The notes under the pieces were generated by a model. The model was not told the origin of the DNA. It ran no database searches and was given only the letters and a program-made list of their open reading frames with translations. Positions 1-8,995 of a DNA stretch of 64,000 bases are shown here, piece by piece. The position numbers were made by a program, and so were the translations under genes. Source of the DNA: Candidatus Poribacteria bacterium (GTDB lineage Bacteria; Poribacteria; WGA-4E; JAJDTR01); contig JAPPIK010000006.1 of the NCBI GenBank assembly GCA_028820655.1, forward strand, positions 46,841 to 110,840. The letters run 5' to 3'. Positions within the stretch are counted from its first letter, which is position 1, and the number at the start of each line of letters is the position of its first letter.

Positions 1-246
1 ACGAAGTATAACCTGACCGAGTTCGATCGCTACCAATTGGTCGCGTATGCCGTCGCAATCCCCGTACTCAATCCCTATTTTGTGGAAAGCCGGTGCGGTT
101 GGAAACCGCACCTACCGTGGGGTACGAAGTATAACCTGACCGAGTTCGATCGCTACCAATTGGTCGCGTATGCCGTCGTAAAACCCTTACTCACTCCCTA
201 TTTTGTGGATAGCCGGTGCGGTTGGAAACCGCACCTACCGTAGGGG
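1..246. repeat. Two tandem copies of a ~123 bp direct repeat, each ending in a hairpin (GGTGCGGTT-GGA-AACCGCACC at 92-112 and 215-235)
   Basis: acgaagtataacctgaccgagttcgatcgctaccaattggtcgcgtatgccgtcg starts at 1 and again at 124; the array is cut by the window edge. Confidence 0.9.
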
Positions 247-799
247 CGGTTCGATACATAAACTATGATCGAACCCTACATATATTGTCGCAGTTATTGC
301 GTCATGACTCGAAAAGGGAGTCGAAGCCCGTCGTAGCTTGGCTTCGTGCAAGATTGTTGCTGGTGATTGGAGCGTGCGATTGGGTGCGATATACTGCGAA
401 TATAATATCCCTCCCTCCTCGCGGTACTGAAAGCAACCCCCAAAATTGCGTCAAACGCTATGGCCGGATGCCGACCAGATTTGCTTGACGGCGGACAAAG
501 CGGGCGCCGAACCGGGGCAAGAACGGTTGAGCAGTACGGACTACGTAGAATCAGATTTGACATTTTACCCTGTGGATTTATTAATTTTTGCGTCAATAAA
601 CGGCGCGCAAGGGTGACCAGACTGTCCCCTCAGCGTGACGCTTTGAAGGCGTTTCGACTTCCCCAACGGCGGAAGCCCTTAGTGGCGCCGGCGCGAAAAG
701 GATGCCCTGAGAACAGAGTGCGTACGACACACATTGGATTTTCGTGCGGCGGCATTTCGCCCCACAGGAGTATGGTCGCGACCAACACTAACCGGCTAT

Positions 800-828
800 A
801 TTATACTATACATGTGTATAGTTGTCAA
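800..828 (-). promoter_or_regulatory. Consensus sigma70-type promoter with palindrome in the spacer
   Basis: Minus strand reads TTGACA-actatacacatgtatag(17 nt)-TATAAT; inverted repeat ACTATACA-TG-TGTATAGT at 805-822. Confidence 0.7.
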
Positions 829-1002
829 TCTTAGAAACCTGGAGATATTGCGATAAATTTGTACTCGTGGGGCAAACGCGGCTTCCTGTAGCAAATCTCC
901 TTCGCACACTTAACTGTGAAAAACCAAATCAGTTTAGCGGCAAACGTGTACATGCCCGGTTCTATCGGGACTAAATGCAGGGAAGCACATCGACATACTT
1001 CG

Positions 1003-3249
1003 TCAAAATTCAGCCGTTACCCCGAAATAGGGAATCAACGGAAGTTGATTGACTACATCCTGCTCGGTGTAATCGTAATTGTAATCAACCGTGAGCACGT
1101 TCTTGCGATTGTATGCATTCAGGAGTTCCACGTAAATACCCATCTCCCAGTTGTTGAAAGTGAACGATTTGTTGACACGAATATCCAAGCGATGAAATGG
1201 AGGAACCCTCTCGGAGTTTATATCACCGTAGATGGGGCGGTACGTCGGAAGTCCGGTCGTCGGGTGCCGCTCGATCGTTGCATCAATCACGGGAGTATAG
1301 GGATTTCCGGTAGAATATTGCCATTTGGCGCCCACCTCCCACGTCCGCGAGAGCATATAGCTTCCCGTGAGTGTGGTGACATGGGTCTGATCGAACGAAT
1401 ACAAACGCCAAGGATCTCCGGGGCGATCTCGACGCTCGGAACGCACATAAGCGTAGCTTACCCAGCCAAAAAAGCGTGTACCTGCATTATGACGAAGGAA
1501 CAGTTCCAACCCGCGCGCCCTGCCATCTCCCTGATTGAGGTAGATTTCTTCCCTATCGCTCGTAACGAGGTTGCTCAAATCCCTATAGTAGCCGGCGACC
1601 TTAAATTCGGTCCGACCCGTAAGTTGCCGCTCCAACTCCAAGATATAGTGGCTTGCTTCGCTTGATTTTACATCGGGGTTGCCGAAATCGGGAAAATTGA
1701 GCGGCGGTTGCGGGCTTTGTTCATACCTCCCGTAAGCGAAGCGAACTTCCGAACCACTCGGAATTCGGAACTTTAAACTAGCTCTTGGACCGAGCGAAAC
1801 CTCGTCGGTCAAGTTCAGATAGTCGATTCGAAAACCGGCTGCGATCGATAGAAACGGGGCGGGGCGATACCGGTGTTGCAGGTATGTTTCTATACGGTTG
1901 TAGCGCACTCCGATCTCGCTCCGAATCTTTTCCTCGAACGTGAAATCGAAATCCGGGTCGCCTTCGTCCGGCCTGCGCGGAAAGAAGGCGGCGCCGGTGG
2001 TAGGCGCGGTGGCTAACAACAGTCCGGACTCCAGCCGATGACCGGATGTAAAACGAAAGGTCAAATCCTGACGTACTTGATAGTTGGAGACCCCGATCTT
2101 CAAAAACAACCCCTGACCAAAATTGAGATTGAAGTGGTTAAATGAGCGCGTAAGTGACAGATAGGAGGTGAGTCGATCGGTAAACAGGGAGCGTAGGTGA
2201 ATCCCCTGACCGTCGAAGCCGTTTTCAAAAAGGAACCTGCCCGCTAAAGTCGGATCGCCGCTGACATCCTTCAGACCCAACTTGAGTTTCATGAAATCGT
2301 CCGCAGCGAATGCGTTTGCGGTAACCTCGTGTTTTTCGCTCAGATTATACGCGGCTTTAAACTGATAATCCCAAAAACGGGGAAATGCGGTGATCTGCTC
2401 GACTTCGATAGGGAGCAGTTCCACATGGCTACGCCTTCCGCCCAAATACCACGAACCTTTTGCTCTGATCGGTCCCTCCAATAGCCCCTCCGAATAGAGA
2501 AGGTTCAAATTCAGTTTGCCGCCGAGTTGCTGCTCATTGCCTCGTCGTGAATAGATGTCAATGATGGCTTGTGCATCCGTCCCATATTCTGCACCGAAAC
2601 CTCCGGCATAGACGTCGATTCTTTCAATAATCTCGGAACTCAGTGTTGAAACGAGACCACCGAAGTGATACGGATACCCGATGGGCGAACGGTCAAAGTA
2701 GAAGACATTATCTTCCGGTGCGCCGCCGCGGATGTACAGTGCCCCGTTGAAATCGTTAGCGACAGTGATTGACGGAAGTACCGGCAACGCGCGAAGGGCA
2801 TCGCCTGCCGTACCGGGTATTCGCTTAATCTCCAGCGCTTTCATGCTTTGACGGCCGACCGTAGCGGGAAAACCCTCGGTGGTAACAATCACCTCGTCAA
2901 ATAGGAATCCGACTTTTTCGAGGTGCACGACCACGCGGGCCATATTACCCGGTTCGACAGTGACGACCGGTGCCTCGGAGGCGTAGTAACCCGCTGCCGA
3001 TATGAGGATCTTATATTCGCCCGGAGGAAGATTGTTGAATTGAAATATTCCCTTAGCGTCGGTAGAAACCGCACGTTCCGCATAGTCGGCCAAACGTACC
3101 TCCGCCCCCGCTATCGGCCGCATTGTGCCTTTGTGAAGTATTGTCCCTAAAATCCCCGCGTCACTAGGGGTAGATTCCCGAGAGAAACCGGGAGGAAGGA
3201 AAAGCGGCAGAATGAGCAGGGCAATTGACATCTGACGAATCGAGCGCAT
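1003..3249 (-). CDS. TonB-dependent receptor with N-terminal carboxypeptidase-regulatory-like domain and plug
   Basis: Signal peptide MRSIRQMSIALLILPLFLPPGFS; GTILHKGTMRPIAGAEVRLADY...; plug-like ALRALPVLPSITVANDFNGALYIRGGAPEDNVFYFD; long beta-barrel. The ORF is longer; start chosen at the signal peptide. Confidence 0.9.
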   Translation of the reverse strand: MRSIRQMSIALLILPLFLPPGFSRESTPSDAGILGTILHKGTMRPIAGAEVRLADYAERAVSTDAKGIFQFNNLPPGEYKILISAAGYYASEAPVVTVEPGNMARVVVHLEKVGFLFDEVIVTTEGFPATVGRQSMKALEIKRIPGTAGDALRALPVLPSITVANDFNGALYIRGGAPEDNVFYFDRSPIGYPYHFGGLVSTLSSEIIERIDVYAGGFGAEYGTDAQAIIDIYSRRGNEQQLGGKLNLNLLYSEGLLEGPIRAKGSWYLGGRRSHVELLPIEVEQITAFPRFWDYQFKAAYNLSEKHEVTANAFAADDFMKLKLGLKDVSGDPTLAGRFLFENGFDGQGIHLRSLFTDRLTSYLSLTRSFNHFNLNFGQGLFLKIGVSNYQVRQDLTFRFTSGHRLESGLLLATAPTTGAAFFPRRPDEGDPDFDFTFEEKIRSEIGVRYNRIETYLQHRYRPAPFLSIAAGFRIDYLNLTDEVSLGPRASLKFRIPSGSEVRFAYGRYEQSPQPPLNFPDFGNPDVKSSEASHYILELERQLTGRTEFKVAGYYRDLSNLVTSDREEIYLNQGDGRARGLELFLRHNAGTRFFGWVSYAYVRSERRDRPGDPWRLYSFDQTHVTTLTGSYMLSRTWEVGAKWQYSTGNPYTPVIDATIERHPTTGLPTYRPIYGDINSERVPPFHRLDIRVNKSFTFNNWEMGIYVELLNAYNRKNVLTVDYNYDYTEQDVVNQLPLIPYFGVTAEF

Positions 3250-3750
3250 TTCGATGAAAATCAGTCGGGTGGAAACTGCGGCAAAAGTAGGCATGGAATC
3301 GGACGACATAACTAACATTTTTGAGCGCTTGGGGGCGAAAGATTCTAACACATCGTGGAAGATTCAATCAAACAAATCTGCCCCCTGATGACGCGCCGCT
3401 ACTCTACTGCGCCTCGTGCCGCATCGCTATCCCCCGCGGCGTTTTCCTTATTGGCCCGGCTCCGGCACGCAGGGTGTCGAGGAATCAACTTTACAGGACA
3501 CTCGGGATGATATAAAATAAGTAGAATCCAAGATCCGGCAATATGATCCGGTCATTCGCTACGATTGACCGGCTAGATGATTGAGGGTAAAGTCGCATCT
3601 GGGAACCCGGTATTTTAAGAGATCAGATTCCTCGTGCATCTCACGGCTACAACTCCAAAGAGCACACGGAGGTCCGTGCTTTTCTCTCAATGGCGAATTC
3701 CTTGCAGTATAAATGGATTAAGCGCTATCAGCATCAAGGAGAAGGTGGAC

Positions 3751-5064
3751 ATGGGAAACTCGTCAAAGAATCAACCGACGGTGGCTATCGACAAATGGCT
3801 CTCCGAGGGCAGAACAATACATAAACGGCACCGCTTCACCTTTTTCTTCGCCAGTATCGTAGGCACGATCACCTGCACACCTCTGTCAGTCTTCATTATT
3901 GGAATTGTGGGATCGCGATTGTGGATGCACAACTCCAATGCAGTCGGGGGATCGGGTGCATTTGCCGGGTCGTCGCAACCATGGATCTTTGCCCCTTTGG
4001 CAATTATTAGTGTGCCGTTATTGGTGTTTCTTTTTGGACCACTGTATGCCGGATTATGCTTTATGGGACTGAAGTCGATGCGCGGAGAGAAACCCCGGAT
4101 CCGTGACATCTTTATGGGGTTCGATCGATTTTGGGGAACATGCTTCTTGTGGTTAATAGTTCCGGTTGGTGTTTTCATTCTGGTCTCGACCGTGGTTGGT
4201 GTTCTCTTGGTTCCGCTGCTTTGGGCAACGGCTATGCTGGCGTTTCCACTGTTGATTGACCAACAACTGGGGGTTTTTGCCGCCATGTCCACCGCTTTCC
4301 GTACCGTGTTAACGTGGAAGAATTGGTGGAGGTTTTGGTTCTTTGGACTGGTGTTGACGTTCCTCGGCTACACCGGCATCGTCGTATTCGGGATCGGTAT
4401 TTTCGTTACGCTTCCACTTGCAATCTGCGTACAGATGATCGCCTATCGTGAAATCTTCAAACCTCAGGAGGTTTTGTTGAATGAGGTCACCAAGCCGGGC
4501 GACCAATATCCTTCCATGCTTAAAGGGAAGTACATTCAACTCATCTCACAGATACGGGAACTTCGAGATAGGATTTTCGAGGCGATCGATTCCGCCAATG
4601 AAGGAGTTCAACCGCTGCTGGAATCATCAATCGAGCACATCGGGGGCGTGGTCTCCAAAGCGGCAGAACTCATTAATCGCTTGCAACAGATTGAAGACTA
4701 TCTGCAGACGTCAAGCATACAAACTCTTTGCCGCGAGAGGGACGACATAGAAGGGAAACTCTCAACCGCAAACAACGCAGCGGTCGCTTTACAGTATGAG
4801 GAGGCACTGAAGACACTCAAGGACAGGCTTGCAAATCATGAGCACTTGACAAACTTTGCGGCTCAAATTCGTGCGCAACTGACCACGATTCGTATTTCTC
4901 TGGATAATGCGCTAGCCAAGATCGTCAGAATCAAGACCACCGAAGTTGGAAACGCTAGTTTTGAAAGCGACGATGTTTCCAAAGAGTTGCAAAGTTTGCG
5001 AATTGAGATGGATGCGTTACTGGATAGCCTGAACGAAATGGAGGGCGGCTTACCGCGCTCGTAG
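3751..5064 (+). CDS. Multi-pass membrane protein with C-terminal coiled-coil region, unknown function
   Basis: RBS-like aaggagaaggtggac before ATG 3751; hydrophobic helices then heptad-rich C-terminus. Confidence 0.7.
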   Translation: MGNSSKNQPTVAIDKWLSEGRTIHKRHRFTFFFASIVGTITCTPLSVFIIGIVGSRLWMHNSNAVGGSGAFAGSSQPWIFAPLAIISVPLLVFLFGPLYAGLCFMGLKSMRGEKPRIRDIFMGFDRFWGTCFLWLIVPVGVFILVSTVVGVLLVPLLWATAMLAFPLLIDQQLGVFAAMSTAFRTVLTWKNWWRFWFFGLVLTFLGYTGIVVFGIGIFVTLPLAICVQMIAYREIFKPQEVLLNEVTKPGDQYPSMLKGKYIQLISQIRELRDRIFEAIDSANEGVQPLLESSIEHIGGVVSKAAELINRLQQIEDYLQTSSIQTLCRERDDIEGKLSTANNAAVALQYEEALKTLKDRLANHEHLTNFAAQIRAQLTTIRISLDNALAKIVRIKTTEVGNASFESDDVSKELQSLRIEMDALLDSLNEMEGGLPRS

Positions 5065-5213
5065 GAACGACGATGAATAGCGCATCATTCTCATGATTCT
5101 TCTTTAATCCGAGGAAGCATGCCAAACTTAGAGGAGACGGAATTCGCTCACCTTGGATTCCGGAAAACGAAGGGAATTATCTTCTGCGTTGCTTTCGTCG
5201 CGAACCACAGCAA

Positions 5214-6197
5214 TTATGCTTCCGACAGCGTTTCCAGGACGTCGTTGATAAGCTCGTCAGACTTTACCCCTTCCCCCTCACCCTCATAATTTAGAAGAAT
5301 GCGGTGGCGCAGTGCGGGCAAAGCGACGGCATGGATGTCCTCGAACGCGACGTTATAGCGCTCATCGAGCAGCGCCCTGATTTTGGCAGTCAACGTAACC
5401 GCCTGCACACCGCGAATGCTCGCGCCCAACTGGACGTAGCGTTTGACTCGCTCCGGCGCATCCTGACGGTCCGGGTGCGTCAGACAGATGAGTCGGATGA
5501 TATAACGCTCGACGTGTTCGGCAATCGGGACGCGGCGCACCAATTGGCGCATCCAATTGATAGTCTCGGCATCAATGATTGCTTCAATGGCAGTTTCCAC
5601 GTCCGAGGTTGTACGCCGCAAGATTTCCAACATCTGATCCTCGTCCGGAAAATCCACATGAAGCTTGAAAAGAAATCGGTCAAGTTGAGCCTCCGGCAAA
5701 GGGTAGGTTCCCTCCATCTCCAATGGATTCTGAGTGGCAAGAACGCAGAAGGGTTCGTCAAGTATATGGCTTGTTTGGGCGACGCTTACGGTGTGCTCTT
5801 GCATCGCTTCAAGCAGTGCGGATTGGGTGCGGGGTGTCGCGCGATTGATTTCATCGGCAAGCACAATCTGCGCAAAGATTGGTCCTCGTTGAAACTCAAA
5901 CTGCTTTCTTCCCTCCGAATCCTCCACCAACAGGGTAGTACCGGTAATATCCGAAGGCATCATATCGGGCGTGAATTGAATCCGCTTGAACGATAGATGA
6001 AGCGCTTCGCTCAAAGTATGAACCAGCCGGGTCTTCCCCAAACCGGGCACCCCTTCCAGTAACACATGTCCGTTTGCCAGCAGACAGAGCAGCACACCTT
6101 CAATAACCTCGTCTTGACCGGTAATGCGTTTGTGCACTTCCGATTTTACGCTGGAGAAATTATCCCGAAACTGTCCTACCTGCTCTTCCAAATCCAT
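5214..6197 (-). CDS. MoxR-family AAA+ ATPase
   Basis: Walker A LLEGVPGLGKTRLV, Walker B VLADEINRATPRTQSALLEAMQE, sensor ATQNPLEMEGTYPLPEAQLDRF. Confidence 0.95.
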   Translation of the reverse strand: MDLEEQVGQFRDNFSSVKSEVHKRITGQDEVIEGVLLCLLANGHVLLEGVPGLGKTRLVHTLSEALHLSFKRIQFTPDMMPSDITGTTLLVEDSEGRKQFEFQRGPIFAQIVLADEINRATPRTQSALLEAMQEHTVSVAQTSHILDEPFCVLATQNPLEMEGTYPLPEAQLDRFLFKLHVDFPDEDQMLEILRRTTSDVETAIEAIIDAETINWMRQLVRRVPIAEHVERYIIRLICLTHPDRQDAPERVKRYVQLGASIRGVQAVTLTAKIRALLDERYNVAFEDIHAVALPALRHRILLNYEGEGEGVKSDELINDVLETLSEA

Positions 6198-6401
6198 GAT
6201 TGAGAACCGCTGGTTCAAGATGTAAACTGCCTTCAGTAACGTGATGTGAACTGCGGTCTCATTATACCAGAAAGGTGGGAACCATTCCAATCAAAACGGA
6301 TTGCCTACCGTGTGTGCGCAAATTAGCGCTTGACCAAACTTCGATGGATCATTATAATTCGGGCTTAGCCGAGATTACATCAATGGAAATCGCGAAGGCC
6401 C

Positions 6402-7511
6402 ATGCCTGATGTCATTGCAGGAGATATCGAACAATCGAAGAGCCTCGAACCTGTCTTCGCGGCTTTCGAGCGAGATCACGCCGGATTCAAAATTGGATGT
6501 GCACATTTTGAGGGCGATGAGGGTGAACTTACCACGGAGTATGGGGGTGTGCGTTATATCTGGATTGATAACGGCTCCGGGGAGGTTCTATTGGAATTGG
6601 GCTATCGAACACAGGAGGGCGATGGCGAGAGATTGCCAACCTGCTACGAAGCCGACGAATGCGACGACAAGACGTGGTCGACACTGGAAACATTTGCCGA
6701 CAACCTAAGCACCATTCACGAGCAAATTCGTCCGTCCGTCGAGACAATTCTGAATCGGATTTCCGATCGAACACTTTCCGGTGATGTCGCCGGCGAAATC
6801 CGATCACTGGTGGCAACCGGCATACCGCCCGTTGAGTGGGCAACCCGCCCCAAAGTACGCCGCGCTTTTGATTTGCTGCTGGAAGGCTTTTCGATTATCG
6901 GTTGGTCAACAAAACTGATTACTTCGTTCGAGAAGATTGAAGCAGGCGATCAACTCATCATTGAGCCGGACGAGCCGCTTCATGTACGCGGGAACTTCCG
7001 GTATTGGTGGATTGAGGACGCCAATAGCTTTATGACGCATCTTACCAAGACTCGCCGCTTACGCTATTTGCGAAACATTACACATGGGCGTGAATCCCAA
7101 TTGGACGAGTTTAACCGGTTACCGGCGGCTTGGCACTGCAACACTGAAATTGAGAATAATTCCGATGGAGTCAACAGCGTCAACAGCCGCGTCGCAAACA
7201 TCGCATCGGATCACTCGCAACCCCACTATCACCCAGCGGCGCCAATCGGTGGCGGCAAACCGCAGCACGAACTCTACTTTATCATGAATCCCGATGTGTT
7301 TGCTCTCGATTCGCGCGGAGGCAAGGGTCACATGCGCGCTTTTCCCGACCTCCAAAATCCCTCACGGTATGAAGAGTTCCCACTAAAACCGGGGAATGTC
7401 GTTTATGTTCCGCCAGACACCGGTCATCAAGTCAATGATGTTTTTCTGAATACTGTTGCACTTCCCGGTTTCAAACCGTTTAACACGATTCATTTAGAGC
7501 AATCCGTTTGA
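6402..7511 (+). CDS. Hypothetical protein with C-terminal cupin-like region
   Basis: C-terminal HYHPAAPIGGGKPQHELYFIMNPD...FPLKPGNVVYVPPDTGHQVND resembles the cupin fold. Confidence 0.6.
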   Translation: MPDVIAGDIEQSKSLEPVFAAFERDHAGFKIGCAHFEGDEGELTTEYGGVRYIWIDNGSGEVLLELGYRTQEGDGERLPTCYEADECDDKTWSTLETFADNLSTIHEQIRPSVETILNRISDRTLSGDVAGEIRSLVATGIPPVEWATRPKVRRAFDLLLEGFSIIGWSTKLITSFEKIEAGDQLIIEPDEPLHVRGNFRYWWIEDANSFMTHLTKTRRLRYLRNITHGRESQLDEFNRLPAAWHCNTEIENNSDGVNSVNSRVANIASDHSQPHYHPAAPIGGGKPQHELYFIMNPDVFALDSRGGKGHMRAFPDLQNPSRYEEFPLKPGNVVYVPPDTGHQVNDVFLNTVALPGFKPFNTIHLEQSV

Positions 7512-7530
7512 CGGCAGCACTCGCGGCAAG

Positions 7531-7785
7531 TTGGATTTTATCGTAAGACATGTTAATCAGCGGAGGAATTCGGTTGTGGGAACATGGTATGAGAACAAAG
7601 TCCTTTTAAACACATTCATCACCATTATGGTGGTCTCGTTTTTGATGTTCATTGTGCAACGATCCACTCCGATTGGGCGGTGGGGACTCGTCATTTTCTT
7701 GACCGCGGGAACGATGATCATGATTAGAGGGGTCGTACGGATTACAATGCGTATGCGGAAGAGCAGCGCGAATGCCAAGAAATAA
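7531..7785 (+). CDS. Small membrane protein
   Basis: Two hydrophobic segments; lies between and overlaps neighbouring same-strand genes. Confidence 0.4.
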   Translation: MDFIVRHVNQRRNSVVGTWYENKVLLNTFITIMVVSFLMFIVQRSTPIGRWGLVIFLTAGTMIMIRGVVRITMRMRKSSANAKK

Positions 7786-7804
7786 GGAGCCCAAAAGAGA
7801 GACG

Positions 7805-8800
7805 ATGAAACGCAGAAAATTTGTAAAGATTCTAGCGATCAGCGCTGCCGGGGCTGCGTTGCCGATAGGCGATTTTGAGGCGGCGGGTGTAACCGGCCCC
7901 ATACTCAAACCCGGTTCGATGATCACCAGCATCCCCGATTTCTACAAACTGCAAATAGGAAACGTTCCGGCGATTAATGCTGCTCCCACCCACTGGAAGC
8001 TGCTCGTCACGGGGCTGGTTGAGAAGAACCAACTATTCACGTATGCGGACATCACTAGTATGCCTTCGATTACCGCGATGCGGACGCTGAAGTGTATCGG
8101 AGATGATTTCGGCACCACTCAGATGAGCAATGCCGAGTGGACGGGCGTTCCGCTGCGGGTTTTCCTCGATAAAGCCGGCATCAAGCCGGAGGCTGAAGTT
8201 GTCGTCTTCCGATGCAGGGATAGCTACCATACGGCTATCCCGATAGCCGATGCCATGCGCGAGGAAACCCTGTTGGCGTACAAGATGAACGGTGTGGATC
8301 TCCCTAAAGAACACGGTTATCCCATCCGTCTGCTCAACCCCGGCCACTACGGCACCAAAAATCCGAAGTGGATCATCACTATTCAATTGGCAAAGAAGCA
8401 TGAAGGATACTGGGAGAAACGGGGATGGGATCCGGTGGCGAGTGTCAAGTTGGCGACGATGATCGGCACACCGGAGAAGGATTCGACAATTAAGGCGGGG
8501 AAAACCTATACAATTAGCGGCGCCGCATTCGACAGCGGAAACCACGGTGGAATCAGGAGTGTTGAAGTCAGCCTTGACGAAGGAAAAACTTGGAAGGCGG
8601 CTGAAATATGGGCGAGTGATTCACCGCTGGCATGGACGCTCTGGAAATGCACTTGGCGGGCGCCGGACGAGGAGGGGCCGGTTAACGTCTACGCCAGAGC
8701 CACCGCCAATGACGGCTTGATGCAAAAAGCCACGGGCTTTGACTCGGCCCCGGCCGGCGCGGTCAGCTATCATACTGTCGAAGCGAAGGTTGCCAAGTAA
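7805..8800 (+). CDS. Sulfite oxidase-like molybdopterin oxidoreductase with Tat-type signal
   Basis: MKRRKFVKILAISAAGAALPIG; TLKCIGDDFGTTQMSNAEWTGVPLRVFLDKAG; C-terminal dimerisation-like domain SVEVSLDEGKTWKAAEI. Confidence 0.85.
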   Translation: MKRRKFVKILAISAAGAALPIGDFEAAGVTGPILKPGSMITSIPDFYKLQIGNVPAINAAPTHWKLLVTGLVEKNQLFTYADITSMPSITAMRTLKCIGDDFGTTQMSNAEWTGVPLRVFLDKAGIKPEAEVVVFRCRDSYHTAIPIADAMREETLLAYKMNGVDLPKEHGYPIRLLNPGHYGTKNPKWIITIQLAKKHEGYWEKRGWDPVASVKLATMIGTPEKDSTIKAGKTYTISGAAFDSGNHGGIRSVEVSLDEGKTWKAAEIWASDSPLAWTLWKCTWRAPDEEGPVNVYARATANDGLMQKATGFDSAPAGAVSYHTVEAKVAK

Positions 8801-8995
8801 TACGACTTCAAATTCTGGATGTTACAGCCGATCCGAGACGCGCATTCAAGGGAAATCTATCGCCCGCACTATCCGTTCGGTTGATTGCTACTACGAACCC
8901 CGGGTTCTTGTAACTCAAGGATTACGAATTGGTATAAAAGTCGGTCTTGCTTTTTGAAAGACTGAACTCAATTTGAGAGGGCGGCGCAGACGCTA

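Noticed and set aside
294-596. 100-aa minus-strand ORF downstream of the consensus promoter as a real gene
   Set aside because: Weak start/RBS and no recognisable domain; kept only as a possibility in the promoter finding
916-1665. 249-aa plus-strand ORF
   Set aside because: Lies antisense within the well-supported TonB-dependent receptor; translation lacks recognisable domains
5304-5996. 230-aa plus-strand ORF
   Set aside because: Shadow ORF antisense to the MoxR ATPase, whose motifs are clear
8033-8545. 170-aa minus-strand ORF
   Set aside because: Antisense to the sulfite oxidase-like gene
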